Assembly: GCA_943787435.1 (NCBI GenBank)
Contig: CALSMK010000013.1
Span: forward strand, 1 to 64,000
DNA: 64,000 bases
Direction of reading: 5' to 3'
Source of the DNA: an uncultured Flavobacteriales bacterium
GTDB taxonomy: Bacteria > Bacteroidota > Bacteroidia > Flavobacteriales_D > Sanyastnellaceae
The position numbers and the translations under genes are program-made. Positions 17,988-26,091 of the stretch are shown piece by piece (position 1 is the first letter of the stretch; every line of letters starts with the position of its first letter). The notes beneath the pieces were generated by a model. It did no database searches. It was given only the letters and a program-made list of their open reading frames with translations, and was not told where the DNA came from.

Positions 17988-18758
17988 TTAAGAAGGCTCC
18001 ATTCCCAACCAGCCCACTTCCCCAGGGGCATAGCACTGCTGGCCAGAGGCGTCCAAAACACATATTTTCCCTTGTAAATCGATGGACTCGAGGATGCCTC
18101 GGATCTCTTGACCATCCAATTGCCAGCGTTGTGCCTGACCCCAGCCGAGGAGGCGTTCATGGTATTGCTGCAACAGGATTTTAGGAGAATTGAGTTCAGC
18201 TAGGCGCAGATTCAATTGGTTCAAGACGTGGGTCCGGGTGATGTCCAACTGGGATTCGAGGTTGTGGGTGTCGTCCAAAAGCGATGTGGCATTGGGGTAG
18301 GGAGGGCGGCCTCCCATGTTCAAGCCAATGCCAACCACCGAGGAAGCCCAATGGTGACCTCTCCAACTGTTTTCGATCAGGATTCCCCCTGCTTTTTTTC
18401 CGCGAAGCATAAGGTCATTGGGCCATTTGATTTCCCATGGGCCCCCTTCTATTTTGGGGATGGCCTTCTCAACGCCCTCCAAAACGGCTAAGCTCACTGC
18501 GAGGTTCAAAGCAAATGGGCAGGCTGATGGAAGGGAGTCGGTCAAGACCACGCTCATGGCCAGATCCATTCCCTTTTGGCCATGCCATGGACGCGATTGT
18601 TGGCCTCGGCCAGCAGTTTGGTGCGGTGTGGTGAACACCAAGCGGTGTCCATTGGAAGCTGAATTTTCACCGGGTTTGTTGAGCCAGCGGTGCGCGGCAG
18701 CATTGGTGCTGTCCAGTTCCGGCCACTCAACGACCCGCCAAGGAGGCAAGTCATTCAT
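17988..18758 (-). CDS. birA: Biotin--[acetyl-CoA-carboxylase] ligase
   Basis: 256 residues from ATG 18758 (MNDLPPWRVVEWPELDSTN). TAGRGQQSRPWHG is the biotinyl-AMP loop, then IKWPNDLML, KKAGGILIEN and GIGLNM. It attaches biotin to carboxylase subunits. There is no N-terminal helix-turn-helix, so it is the monofunctional group I type and not a repressor. The end faces the SRPBCC gene 25 bases away; rsfS diverges. Confidence 0.94.
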   Translation of the reverse strand: MNDLPPWRVVEWPELDSTNAAAHRWLNKPGENSASNGHRLVFTTPHQTAGRGQQSRPWHGQKGMDLAMSVVLTDSLPSACPFALNLAVSLAVLEGVEKAIPKIEGGPWEIKWPNDLMLRGKKAGGILIENSWRGHHWASSVVGIGLNMGGRPPYPNATSLLDDTHNLESQLDITRTHVLNQLNLRLAELNSPKILLQQYHERLLGWGQAQRWQLDGQEIRGILESIDLQGKICVLDASGQQCYAPGEVGWLGMEPS

Positions 18759-18835
18759 CCTTCCATCACCTCCAAAGGGGTCTGACCAAGAAGAGGGTGT
18801 GTTCAGATGCTCCACGGTGGCTATTTTAGCGCGCC

Positions 18836-19306
18836 TTGAAGGATACGAATAAACCGATTGATCCGCGTACATACGCGATGGCCCCTCGAGAGGGGCGCGA
18901 GCGCCTAGCCGGCCCGACCACCGATGTGCTGGTGACCTCCATTGTTGAGGGCATACAGGAGGTGAAGGGAGCCAACATTTGTTTGGTAGATTTTAGTCAG
19001 ATTCCCAACAGTGTCGCGGCGCGGTTTGTGATTTGTGAAGGGCAGTCCAATACCCAAGTGGACGCCATTGCGCGAAGCGTGGAGGAATTCACCGAGAAGC
19101 AGCACGATGAGTCGCCTTGGTCCAAACAGGGACTCAGGAACAGTCAATGGGCCCTGTTGGATTATGCCGATGTGGTGGTCCACATCTTTCACAAGGACTA
19201 TCGGGCCCATTACGGCCTTGAAGAGCTTTGGGCCGATGCTGAACAGCAGTTTTTGCCAGAGCCCACATCCAAAGGTCCAGACCCAGAGGATTACCCGGAG
19301 TACTGA
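18836..19306 (+). CDS. rsfS: Ribosomal silencing factor RsfS
   Basis: 156 residues from TTG 18836, or 142 from ATG 18878 (MAPREGRERLAG). SIVEGIQEVKGANICLVDFSQ, FVICEGQSNTQVDAIA and WALLDYADVVVHIFHKDYRAHYGLEELW are RsfS/DUF143 signatures. It binds L14 and keeps 50S subunits from joining. The TTG start is favoured slightly because a -7-like TATTTTAG (18822-18829) lies six bases before it. The C-terminal tail EPTSKGPDPEDYPEY is acidic. Confidence 0.93.
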   Translation: MKDTNKPIDPRTYAMAPREGRERLAGPTTDVLVTSIVEGIQEVKGANICLVDFSQIPNSVAARFVICEGQSNTQVDAIARSVEEFTEKQHDESPWSKQGLRNSQWALLDYADVVVHIFHKDYRAHYGLEELWADAEQQFLPEPTSKGPDPEDYPEY

Positions 19307-19307
19307 C

Positions 19308-19766
19308 TCAGTTGTACATGACCACTGAATAGGCGTGAACCAAGGCCATCGCCATGGTCAAAGCGGACAGGATGATGTGGAAAGGCAAGTATCTTTTGGT
19401 GAGGTTTTCGCCCTCCAGAAGGGTGCCGAAATGGCCCGATACCAGCAAAGTCAGGGGCAAAACTCCCAGCATACCCCAGCCCAATTGTACGCTGTGGGCA
19501 AGCACCGCGAATGGAAGGAGCAGGGCAATGCGCAAATGCCAGTCGATCCATCGCCCCCATTGGCTTCCCGACTTTTGAAAAATGGACCTTCCCAAGGTCA
19601 GCCCCCATTGAAAGACAAGCATGGCCATCACAATGGCCCCGCTCCAGTTTCTGTAACGGGGATTCAACTGGAATTCAAAAACGCTCCAAAGCGCAGCATC
19701 GAAATGCCAGGCCACGCCGAACCAAATGACAACCAATGCCCCGATGTATCGAATGGCGGGTTTCAT
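19308..19766 (-). CDS. Minimal membrane protein with two H-x13-H helices (predicted bis-heme b cytochrome)
   Basis: 152 residues, four hydrophobic helices and almost nothing else. His77 and His91 lie in one helix and His130 and His144 in another, each pair 14 residues apart; a further His112 is in SGHFG. Two helices each with H-x13-H is the pattern that holds two stacked b hemes in ferric reductase and NADPH oxidase type proteins. It is the last gene of a three-gene operon, overlapping the previous gene by four bases (19763-19766). Inference: it carries electrons across the membrane between the upstream flavin/Fe-S protein and the heme c domains. I know no named family; heme binding is not proven. 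Confidence 0.7.
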   Translation of the reverse strand: MKPAIRYIGALVVIWFGVAWHFDAALWSVFEFQLNPRYRNWSGAIVMAMLVFQWGLTLGRSIFQKSGSQWGRWIDWHLRIALLLPFAVLAHSVQLGWGMLGVLPLTLLVSGHFGTLLEGENLTKRYLPFHIILSALTMAMALVHAYSVVMYN

Positions 19767-20602
19767 GGGGTGCTTGCGCTGGAGATGAATTCGGCAAGCA
19801 AGTGTGGTCCGACCAAGTCATCAATGCTGTCTCTGAGTGTCTGATGATTGGGAATGAAAAGCCCGTCTTTCGGCCACTGCTCTCCGATGCCGGGTTGTTT
19901 TTGGGCCTCCAAATGATTCAGTTCATCCAGGTACGCGTCCCAAACCACGGACACCCCTGTTCGATAGGCGCTCAACATGGCAATGAACTCATCTGTGGTC
20001 AAGGAGTCCTTGGGGTATGACCATGTTGTGGCACCCATCATGTCGCCCATTTCCCAGTCGGTTTTGGTTGAATTGGGATGTTGGTTGTGACACGTGACGC
20101 ATGGAGCCGCTGATGCATAGTCTGGAAACATGCCCACGAATTCTCCAGAAGTGAGGTCCTCAAAAAACCGAGGCCGATCGTCTTCTTTCATTTGGATGAA
20201 GACTTCGCCTTGTTGTTTGTTCAGCTTGTTGGTGCCTTCAATGGGAAAATCTGATCCCAAGAACAAATTCAAAGGGACAGGACTTCGAGACAGCTCATCG
20301 GAGACCCCGCGCAAAAACAAAGCGGGGAGGGGACCTGCATGAACATCAGGTTGGGCCCAATTTTCATCAAATGCAAGCCCCTGCTTTTTGCCTTGCCCGA
20401 CAATGGCTTTGGTGAACAGGGTTCGGGTGACGTCATTCTCGAAGGCCATGAAAGTCAAGGCTTCTTCAGCAGACAAGGTGGGTTTGACGGGGTTTTTGTT
20501 GGACAGCTCAGTCGGAGCAGTGGCAAACAAGTAAATCAGCACTGCCGCTCCCGAGAAAACGGAAAGTGTCCAAAAACGAGTGGGTCTGGAGGCGAGATTC
20601 AT
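19763..20602 (-). CDS. Tll0287-like (DUF3365) monoheme c-type protein
   Basis: 279 residues: one N-terminal anchor helix (FWTLSVFSGAAVLIYLFATA) and a periplasmic domain. Cys168-V-T-Cys171-His172 is the single heme c site in a context (SAAPCVTCHNQHPNST, then WEMGDMMGATTWSYP) typical of DUF3365/Tll0287-like domains, PAS-like heme proteins often fused to sensors. Here no kinase is attached. ATGA-type overlaps on both sides bind it to the reductase fusion and the b-type membrane protein. Role could be redox sensing or electron transfer. Confidence 0.8.
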   Translation of the reverse strand: MNLASRPTRFWTLSVFSGAAVLIYLFATAPTELSNKNPVKPTLSAEEALTFMAFENDVTRTLFTKAIVGQGKKQGLAFDENWAQPDVHAGPLPALFLRGVSDELSRSPVPLNLFLGSDFPIEGTNKLNKQQGEVFIQMKEDDRPRFFEDLTSGEFVGMFPDYASAAPCVTCHNQHPNSTKTDWEMGDMMGATTWSYPKDSLTTDEFIAMLSAYRTGVSVVWDAYLDELNHLEAQKQPGIGEQWPKDGLFIPNHQTLRDSIDDLVGPHLLAEFISSASTP

Positions 20603-22218
20603 GGTTGGACTTGGGCGGTGTGGTGTTTTTCTTCAGAATAGGGGTCCGGTCCGCCATCCATGTAATCGAGAAGGGCTTCTGTGGAGATGCCGTCTTGCAG
20701 TCGATTGGGGATGTCGGTCATGTGGTTGCCATGAAAGTCGTGACAAGACATGCAGGTTTCCCAAGCCTCTTCCTCTTTCAGTTGAGCGTGGGTAGGCACC
20801 GTTTTGTCGTAGGGTACCTCCATGTCTTGGTGACAATTCTTGCACAATTGAATGCCGATGTTGGCGACTCGTTTTCCTTGGTGTTCGCCATGGCATCCAT
20901 TGCATTTGTGAACGTTCAAGGCTGTCCTTAAATCAGCAAACTGAGGCTCCATGAACCGTGATGTGGGGTGCAAATCGTTGGGCCTGTCATGACAATCGAG
21001 GCAGGCGTTATTGTCGACCTCTTCAAACCCCACGGAGACCATGTCCATGTCATGCAGACCGAAAAAACCACGGGTGTTGTGTCCCATTTGTTGGCGGATG
21101 CTTCCTTGAGCTTCTTTGTGGCAAGCCTCGCATTGCAATGAATTGTGGGAAACATTCATGGGGCCTTTAGCTCTCAAACCCAAGCCAGGAGGTAGGCTCC
21201 AAAACCCAATGGCAATGGCGGCGATGACCATGGCGATGCTCACCAATTCTGCCCGACCTCCTCTCTTGGCTTGAATCAAAGGAGGAGTGGTCCCGGTTGG
21301 AATACTCACGCACGCTAGAATCTCTTCTCCTTCGTTTTTTAGTTCTTTTCCGCAAAAGACCTGGCCTTCTTGGAGGTGCACCAAGCAAGCGCCGCAAGCA
21401 CCGACTTCGCAGGCATGAGGAATCGCGACTTCTGCTTTGAGTGCAGAGGTCAGGATGCTTTCTCCCGGTAATTGGGTGACATCTTGGACCTTTCTCAATC
21501 GGCCTTTCCATCGAAAGCCTTTGGATTCTTGATCTCCTCCTCCCATGGCCAGTCCGTACTTCTCCGTCCGGATGCGGTCTGGTGAAACCCCCATGGTGTT
21601 GAGGACATCGACACAGCTTTGCACCAATCCGGACGACCCGCAAGCATAAAAGGCGGTGTCTTTTGTTTGGATGCCAACCAAGGCGGCTTGAATGTTCCGG
21701 TCAAACACCTCGGTCAGTTTGATGTACCCCTTCTCGTTTAAGAGCCGAAGGGACCGGCCATACATGACGTTTTCTCGATCGGTGTTGGCATAAATGATGG
21801 TCGGTACAATGCCCCGCTCAAAGAGGGTGTCGAGCAAGCTGCGGACAGGAGTAATGCCGCTTCCTCCTGCTACGAAGACATGGCTGTTCAGGTCTTCAAA
21901 GAGTGCAAAATCGCCGAATGGACCTGCGATGTGCGCTTTGATTGGGGTCTCGGTTTGATTGAGCAGGAATGAAATGCCCTGGGTACCGTTGATTTTGACT
22001 CCGATGATGATGCCATGCCCTTCTTGTCGGACAATGGAAAAAGCGCTCCTTCGAGTGGTGTTCTCGAATTGGATTTCGAGCACGATGAATTGACCGGGCG
22101 TAAATCTGATTCTCCCCATCCTGGGGAGGATGGCGACTTCAGTGGAATCCGAGGTGACTTTGTGCCTGCGGTGAAGGGTTACAGAGGACCACACTCTCGA
22201 AATATCGGCACAATTCAC
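20599..22218 (-). CDS. NAD(P)H/FAD oxidoreductase fused to 2Fe-2S ferredoxin, membrane helix and pentaheme c domain
   Basis: 539 residues. FNR-like module about 15-225: RRSAFSIV at 56-63 (FAD), AGGSGITPVRSLL at 117-129 (pyridine nucleotide), YACGSSG and EKYG. Plant-type 2Fe-2S domain with Cys270, 275, 278 and 303 (CEVGACGAC, LAC). One helix at about 324-342, then five CxxCH sites with first Cys at 363, 406, 439, 459 and 489. The N-terminal half is expected in the cytoplasm and the pentaheme half in the periplasm. No signal peptide precedes the FAD domain. First gene of a coupled operon with the monoheme and b-type genes. The combination is unusual; donor and final acceptor are unknown. Confidence 0.88.
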   Translation of the reverse strand: MNCADISRVWSSVTLHRRHKVTSDSTEVAILPRMGRIRFTPGQFIVLEIQFENTTRRSAFSIVRQEGHGIIIGVKINGTQGISFLLNQTETPIKAHIAGPFGDFALFEDLNSHVFVAGGSGITPVRSLLDTLFERGIVPTIIYANTDRENVMYGRSLRLLNEKGYIKLTEVFDRNIQAALVGIQTKDTAFYACGSSGLVQSCVDVLNTMGVSPDRIRTEKYGLAMGGGDQESKGFRWKGRLRKVQDVTQLPGESILTSALKAEVAIPHACEVGACGACLVHLQEGQVFCGKELKNEGEEILACVSIPTGTTPPLIQAKRGGRAELVSIAMVIAAIAIGFWSLPPGLGLRAKGPMNVSHNSLQCEACHKEAQGSIRQQMGHNTRGFFGLHDMDMVSVGFEEVDNNACLDCHDRPNDLHPTSRFMEPQFADLRTALNVHKCNGCHGEHQGKRVANIGIQLCKNCHQDMEVPYDKTVPTHAQLKEEEAWETCMSCHDFHGNHMTDIPNRLQDGISTEALLDYMDGGPDPYSEEKHHTAQVQP

Positions 22219-22406
22219 CTTTTAACAGGAAGCAAAAAGGAGGGGCATTTCCTAGCCACGAGACAGGCAAGTGTGAAGAAAGGCTCAATTGAATGCTTTG
22301 CATGCCGATGGGCGGGCTTGGGTTGTAGTTTCGCTTTACCGCTGCGGTTGCCTTTTTTTTAGAAGAGGGAACTGAACAGCAGCTGATTTAATCGGTTGAA
22401 CTGAAG
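22219..22406. other. Divergent intergenic region upstream of ftsH
   Basis: 188 bases between the minus-strand electron-transfer operon and ftsH. A -7-like TAGTTTCG lies at 22326-22333 on the plus strand, about 74 bases before the ftsH start, followed by a run of eight T. No gene seen. Confidence 0.5.
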
Positions 22407-24515
22407 ATGGAAGGAAAAAACAACGAGCCAAAAAAGACTTCGCGTCCCAATTTCAATTTCTATTGGGTCTATGCGGGCATTGGGGCTTTGCTGATTGCCA
22501 TGATTTTGTCAGGGTCTTCGGCCAACTCGGGGAATGTGAGCTTTCAGAAGCTCATCACCAAAGCCGAAGCTGGAGAGTTCAGGAAACTCACCCACAATGG
22601 CATGGTGGTCGAAGCCTGGTACACCGATGCGGCGAGAGACTCCATCATGGAGGGCAACGAAAGAGGCCCCCTGGGAGGAGGATTTTTGCAAGGGGCAGAC
22701 TTGACGGTGGAGATTCCTCCATCTGAAAAGAACATTGATCGTTTGGACCAGCTTTCGGCGGACGGCAAAGTCGCGGTTACGTATGAACGGACCAATGAAT
22801 GGGGTCAGCAGTTGTTGTTCTACATCATTGTTCTCGCTGTGATGATTGGTGTGTGGATGGTGCTCATGCGCCGGCTTGGTGGTGGTGGCGGTGGTGGTGG
22901 TCAGATTTTCAACATCGGCAAATCCAAGGCCCAGCTGTTCGACAAGGAGAATGCCACACAAGTAAATTTTAAGGATGTTGCTGGCTTGGAAGGGGCCAAA
23001 GAAGAACTGGGTGAGATTGTGGAGTTCTTGAAAAACCCGAGCAAATACACAGACTTGGGGGCAAAGATTCCCAAGGGCGCATTGCTGGTGGGACCTCCTG
23101 GAACAGGAAAGACCTTATTGGCCAAAGCGGTGGCTGGAGAAGCGCAGGTGCCTTTTTTCTCGCTGAGTGGCTCAGATTTCGTTGAAATGTTTGTGGGTGT
23201 CGGGGCAAGCCGTGTCCGCGATTTGTTCAAGCAAGCCAAAGACAAGAGTCCTTGCATTGTGTTCATCGATGAGATCGATGCCGTGGGCCGTGCCAGGGGC
23301 AAGAATGCCAGCATGGGCTCCAATGACGAGCGCGAAAACACCCTCAATCAGCTGTTGACGGAGATGGATGGATTCGGCACCAACAGTGGTGTCATCATTT
23401 TGGCGGCCACCAACCGGGCTGACATTCTGGACAGCGCCCTCATGCGTGCTGGTCGTTTTGACCGTCAGATTTATGTGGACATGCCGGACCTCAAGGAAAG
23501 GGAGGCCATTTTTGACGTGCACCTGGGGCCGTTGAAAACCGACGACAGCATTGATGTAGACTTTTTGGCCCGTCAGACTCCTGGTTTCAGCGGAGCTGAC
23601 ATCGCCAACATTTGCAATGAAGCAGCCTTGATTGCCGCGCGAAGAGATGCGGGCAAGGTGGGCAAGCAAGACTTTTTGGATGCCGTAGATCGGGTTGTGG
23701 GTGGATTGGAAAAGAAAAACAAACTCATCACCGACGAGGAGAAGCGCACCATTGCTTTCCACGAAGCAGGGCATGCCACAGTCAGTTGGATGTTGGAACA
23801 CGCTTCGCCTTTGGTGAAGGTGACCATTGTGCCTCGCGGTCAATCGCTAGGGGCTGCATGGTACCTCCCAGAAGAGCGTCACATCACCACCACAGAACAG
23901 ATTTTTGATGAGATGTGTGCGGCGCTGGGTGGTCGAGCTGCAGAAGAGCTGACCTTCGGGAAAATTTCGACCGGTGCATTGAGTGACTTGGAGAAAGTCA
24001 CCAAGCAGGCTTACGCCATGGTGAGTGTTTACGGCCTCAATAAGAGAATCGGCAACCGAAGTTTTTACGACCCGCGGGCCGAGGCGACGTTCACCAAGCC
24101 ATATAGCGAAGAAACGGCCCGAATCATCGACGAAGAGGCCGGAGCCATCATTGAGCGCGGTTATGCCAAGGCAAGGGAGATTCTGGAGGCCAACCAAGAC
24201 AAACTGACGGCTTTGGCCGAGCGGTTGTTGGACCGAGAGGTTTTGTTCAAAGAAGATTTGGTGGAGCTTTTGGGCAAGAGACCTTGGGACAAAGAGCCTG
24301 TGGTGAAAGAGCCCGAGTCCAACGAACCCGAGTCCAACGAACCCGAGTCCAACGAACCCGAGTCCAAAGAAGGAGCTGTTGTTGCCCCATCCGCCTCAGA
24401 AGGTGGTTCCCCTGAGGGGCCTGAAGTGGAGGTCAAACCGACCCCGGATGAAAAAGAAGCCTCATCAGACCCTGCCCGACAAGGGGGAGAGGCCACAGAC
24501 GAATCCGCCGCTTGA
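22407..24515 (+). CDS. ftsH: ATP-dependent zinc metalloprotease FtsH
   Basis: 702 residues. Two membrane helices (about 15-35 and 135-155) flank a periplasmic domain; a Gly-rich linker follows; AAA+ with Walker [14 protein letters not shown], Walker [14 protein letters not shown] and SRH; then the zinc site [11 protein letters not shown]. It degrades membrane and unstable cytosolic proteins. The C-terminal ~80 residues are an acidic low-complexity tail containing a four-copy PESNE repeat. It heads the ftsH, DUF2007, cdsA, psd run typical of Flavobacteriia. Confidence 0.97.
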   Translation: MEGKNNEPKKTSRPNFNFYWVYAGIGALLIAMILSGSSANSGNVSFQKLITKAEAGEFRKLTHNGMVVEAWYTDAARDSIMEGNERGPLGGGFLQGADLTVEIPPSEKNIDRLDQLSADGKVAVTYERTNEWGQQLLFYIIVLAVMIGVWMVLMRRLGGGGGGGGQIFNIGKSKAQLFDKENATQVNFKDVAGLEGAKEELGEIVEFLKNPSKYTDLGAKIPKGALLVGPPGTGKTLLAKAVAGEAQVPFFSLSGSDFVEMFVGVGASRVRDLFKQAKDKSPCIVFIDEIDAVGRARGKNASMGSNDERENTLNQLLTEMDGFGTNSGVIILAATNRADILDSALMRAGRFDRQIYVDMPDLKEREAIFDVHLGPLKTDDSIDVDFLARQTPGFSGADIANICNEAALIAARRDAGKVGKQDFLDAVDRVVGGLEKKNKLITDEEKRTIAFHEAGHATVSWMLEHASPLVKVTIVPRGQSLGAAWYLPEERHITTTEQIFDEMCAALGGRAAEELTFGKISTGALSDLEKVTKQAYAMVSVYGLNKRIGNRSFYDPRAEATFTKPYSEETARIIDEEAGAIIERGYAKAREILEANQDKLTALAERLLDREVLFKEDLVELLGKRPWDKEPVVKEPESNEPESNEPESNEPESKEGAVVAPSASEGGSPEGPEVEVKPTPDEKEASSDPARQGGEATDESAA
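24312..24371 (+). repeat. 15-bp tandem repeat in the ftsH tail
   Basis: Four in-frame copies of CCCGAGTCCAACGAA (last copy AAAGAA), coding [20 protein letters not shown]. Copies are identical at DNA level except the last, so recent slippage or unequal recombination is likely. Copy changes keep the frame. Confidence 0.95.
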
Positions 24516-24722
24516 ATGGAAGGCTGGACACTCATCTTTTCTGACCCGCAGCCCTTTGCGGTGGAACTCAGGAAGAACCAACTCGAATCTCAGGGCATTC
24601 AAACGCTGTTGTTGAACAAGCGAGACAGCAGCTATGGCATGTTCGGGCCGGTTGAGCTGTGGGTGCCCGATGGGCAAAAAGAGCAAGCTTTATCGCTCTT
24701 TTCCCCGCCGGAACAGCCATGA
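24516..24722 (+). CDS. DUF2007 family small protein
   Basis: 68 residues, starting directly at the base after the ftsH stop. WTLIFSDPQPFAVELRKNQL, ESQGIQTLLLNKRDS and VELWVPDGQKEQAL match the PII-like/DUF2007 putative signal-transducing fold. Between ftsH and cdsA as usual in this phylum; its stop overlaps the cdsA ATG. Function unknown. Confidence 0.88.
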   Translation: MEGWTLIFSDPQPFAVELRKNQLESQGIQTLLLNKRDSSYGMFGPVELWVPDGQKEQALSLFSPPEQP

Positions 24723-25366
24723 GAGGAGGAGATATTGGGGTCCGTGCTTTGACGGGAACTGCGCTGGTGGCGGTCACCGTGTCGGCCATCTGGTTTGGAG
24801 CTTGGACCTATGCCTTCCTGATCGCCTTGGTGTTTTTTTTCGGGTGCTCAGAGTTGGAATCGGCATGGCGTCTTATCCATCCTGAATCTGGCGTGCTGCA
24901 GCGTTGGTTGGGTTCCATGGCATTGGTGGGGATTCCAGCACTGGCTTTGCTTCAATTGGGGGGCTGGGGAGAGGCCTATGATCCCAGATTGCCCTTGGGG
25001 TGGTTTGCCTTGATGTGGACCAATGACTCTGGCGCTTACATCGCAGGTCGTTCTTTCGGAAAGCACAAACTGGCGCCCCTGATTTCACCCGGAAAAACAT
25101 GGGAAGGGTGGACAGGAGGCCTCTTTTTCACAGTGGCCTTGGGTTGGTTTCTTCAAGATTCCATGGGGCTGGAGTGGGGGTTGATGCTGGCCGCAGTCGT
25201 CTCCTTACTTGGGCCCCTTGGAGATTTGGCGGAAAGTTTTTTGAAGCGCAAGGCTGGAATCAAGGACTCCGGCCATGTGCTTCCTGGCCATGGTGGTGTT
25301 CTGGACCGATTTGATTCCCATCTTTTTTCCGCCCCGGTGGCCGCTTTGTTTCTGTTGATTTTCTGA
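24719..25366 (+). CDS. cdsA: Phosphatidate cytidylyltransferase
   Basis: 215 residues from ATG 24719 in an ATGA overlap. Multi-helix membrane protein with the CDP-alcohol-forming signature near the C-terminus: SFLKRKAGIKDSG then PGHGGVLDRFDS. Makes CDP-diacylglycerol from phosphatidate and CTP. It is shorter than the ~270-residue proteins of most bacteria, having lost N-terminal helices. Upstream of psd, so both steps toward phosphatidylethanolamine are together. Confidence 0.94.
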   Translation: MRGGDIGVRALTGTALVAVTVSAIWFGAWTYAFLIALVFFFGCSELESAWRLIHPESGVLQRWLGSMALVGIPALALLQLGGWGEAYDPRLPLGWFALMWTNDSGAYIAGRSFGKHKLAPLISPGKTWEGWTGGLFFTVALGWFLQDSMGLEWGLMLAAVVSLLGPLGDLAESFLKRKAGIKDSGHVLPGHGGVLDRFDSHLFSAPVAALFLLIF

Positions 25367-25376
25367 TTTTCGCAGC

Positions 25377-26042
25377 ATGTATATCCACCACGCAGGTTAC
25401 CGGGTCATTCTCGTCTTTTTCTTGATCGCAGTTGCGTTGATGGTTTTGTTCCATCAAGTTTCTGCCATTCCGCGTCCTGTGGCCCTTGTGCTGGATTCGG
25501 CTTTGGTGATTTTGTGCCTTTTGGTCCTTTGGTTTTTCCGCATCCCGGAGCGTCCTTTCCATGCGCAACCCAATGAAATAACTGCGGTTAGTGACGGCAA
25601 AGTTGTTTTGGTGGAGGAGGTCGATGAACCGGAGGTCATCGGAGGCAAGGCCATTAAAATCTGCGTATTTCTGAGCATTTTCGATGTTCATGCTCAATGG
25701 GCACCCATTGGAGGGACTTTGGAGTCGTTCAAGTATCATCCCGGCCAATACCTGGTCGCCTGGCACCCCAAGTCTTCGACCTTGAATGAGCGCACAACGT
25801 TTGCCCAAAGGACCCCTTCAGGATTGGTGGTTTGGCGGCAAATCGCAGGGGCGGTGGCCCGCAGAATTCGGTGGTTTGTAGAGGAAGGTCAGAATGTGGA
25901 ACACGCCCAGGAATGCGGCTTCATTTTGTTTGGCTCGCGCATCGACATTTACCTGCCGTTGGGGTCAGAGATTTTGGTTGAACCTGGCGATCGTGTGGTG
26001 GCCAGAGGCACCGTGATGGCAAGGTTGCCTGAGGTGCATTAA
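25377..26042 (+). CDS. psd: Phosphatidylserine decarboxylase
   Basis: 221 residues, the short type II-like form. N-terminal hydrophobic helices, then VSDGKVVLVEEV, VFLSIFDVHAQWAPIGG and the cleavage and pyruvoyl site FILFGSRIDIYLP, where the Ser becomes the pyruvoyl group. Makes phosphatidylethanolamine. Ten bases after cdsA. Confidence 0.95.
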   Translation: MYIHHAGYRVILVFFLIAVALMVLFHQVSAIPRPVALVLDSALVILCLLVLWFFRIPERPFHAQPNEITAVSDGKVVLVEEVDEPEVIGGKAIKICVFLSIFDVHAQWAPIGGTLESFKYHPGQYLVAWHPKSSTLNERTTFAQRTPSGLVVWRQIAGAVARRIRWFVEEGQNVEHAQECGFILFGSRIDIYLPLGSEILVEPGDRVVARGTVMARLPEVH

Positions 26043-26091
26043 CTTCCACCTCCACAGGGACTGCTGAAAGGTCCAATCACAACTGAACACC

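Noticed and set aside
24312-24371. Short tandem repeat considered as a CRISPR remnant
   Set aside because: 15-bp in-frame coding repeats without spacers.
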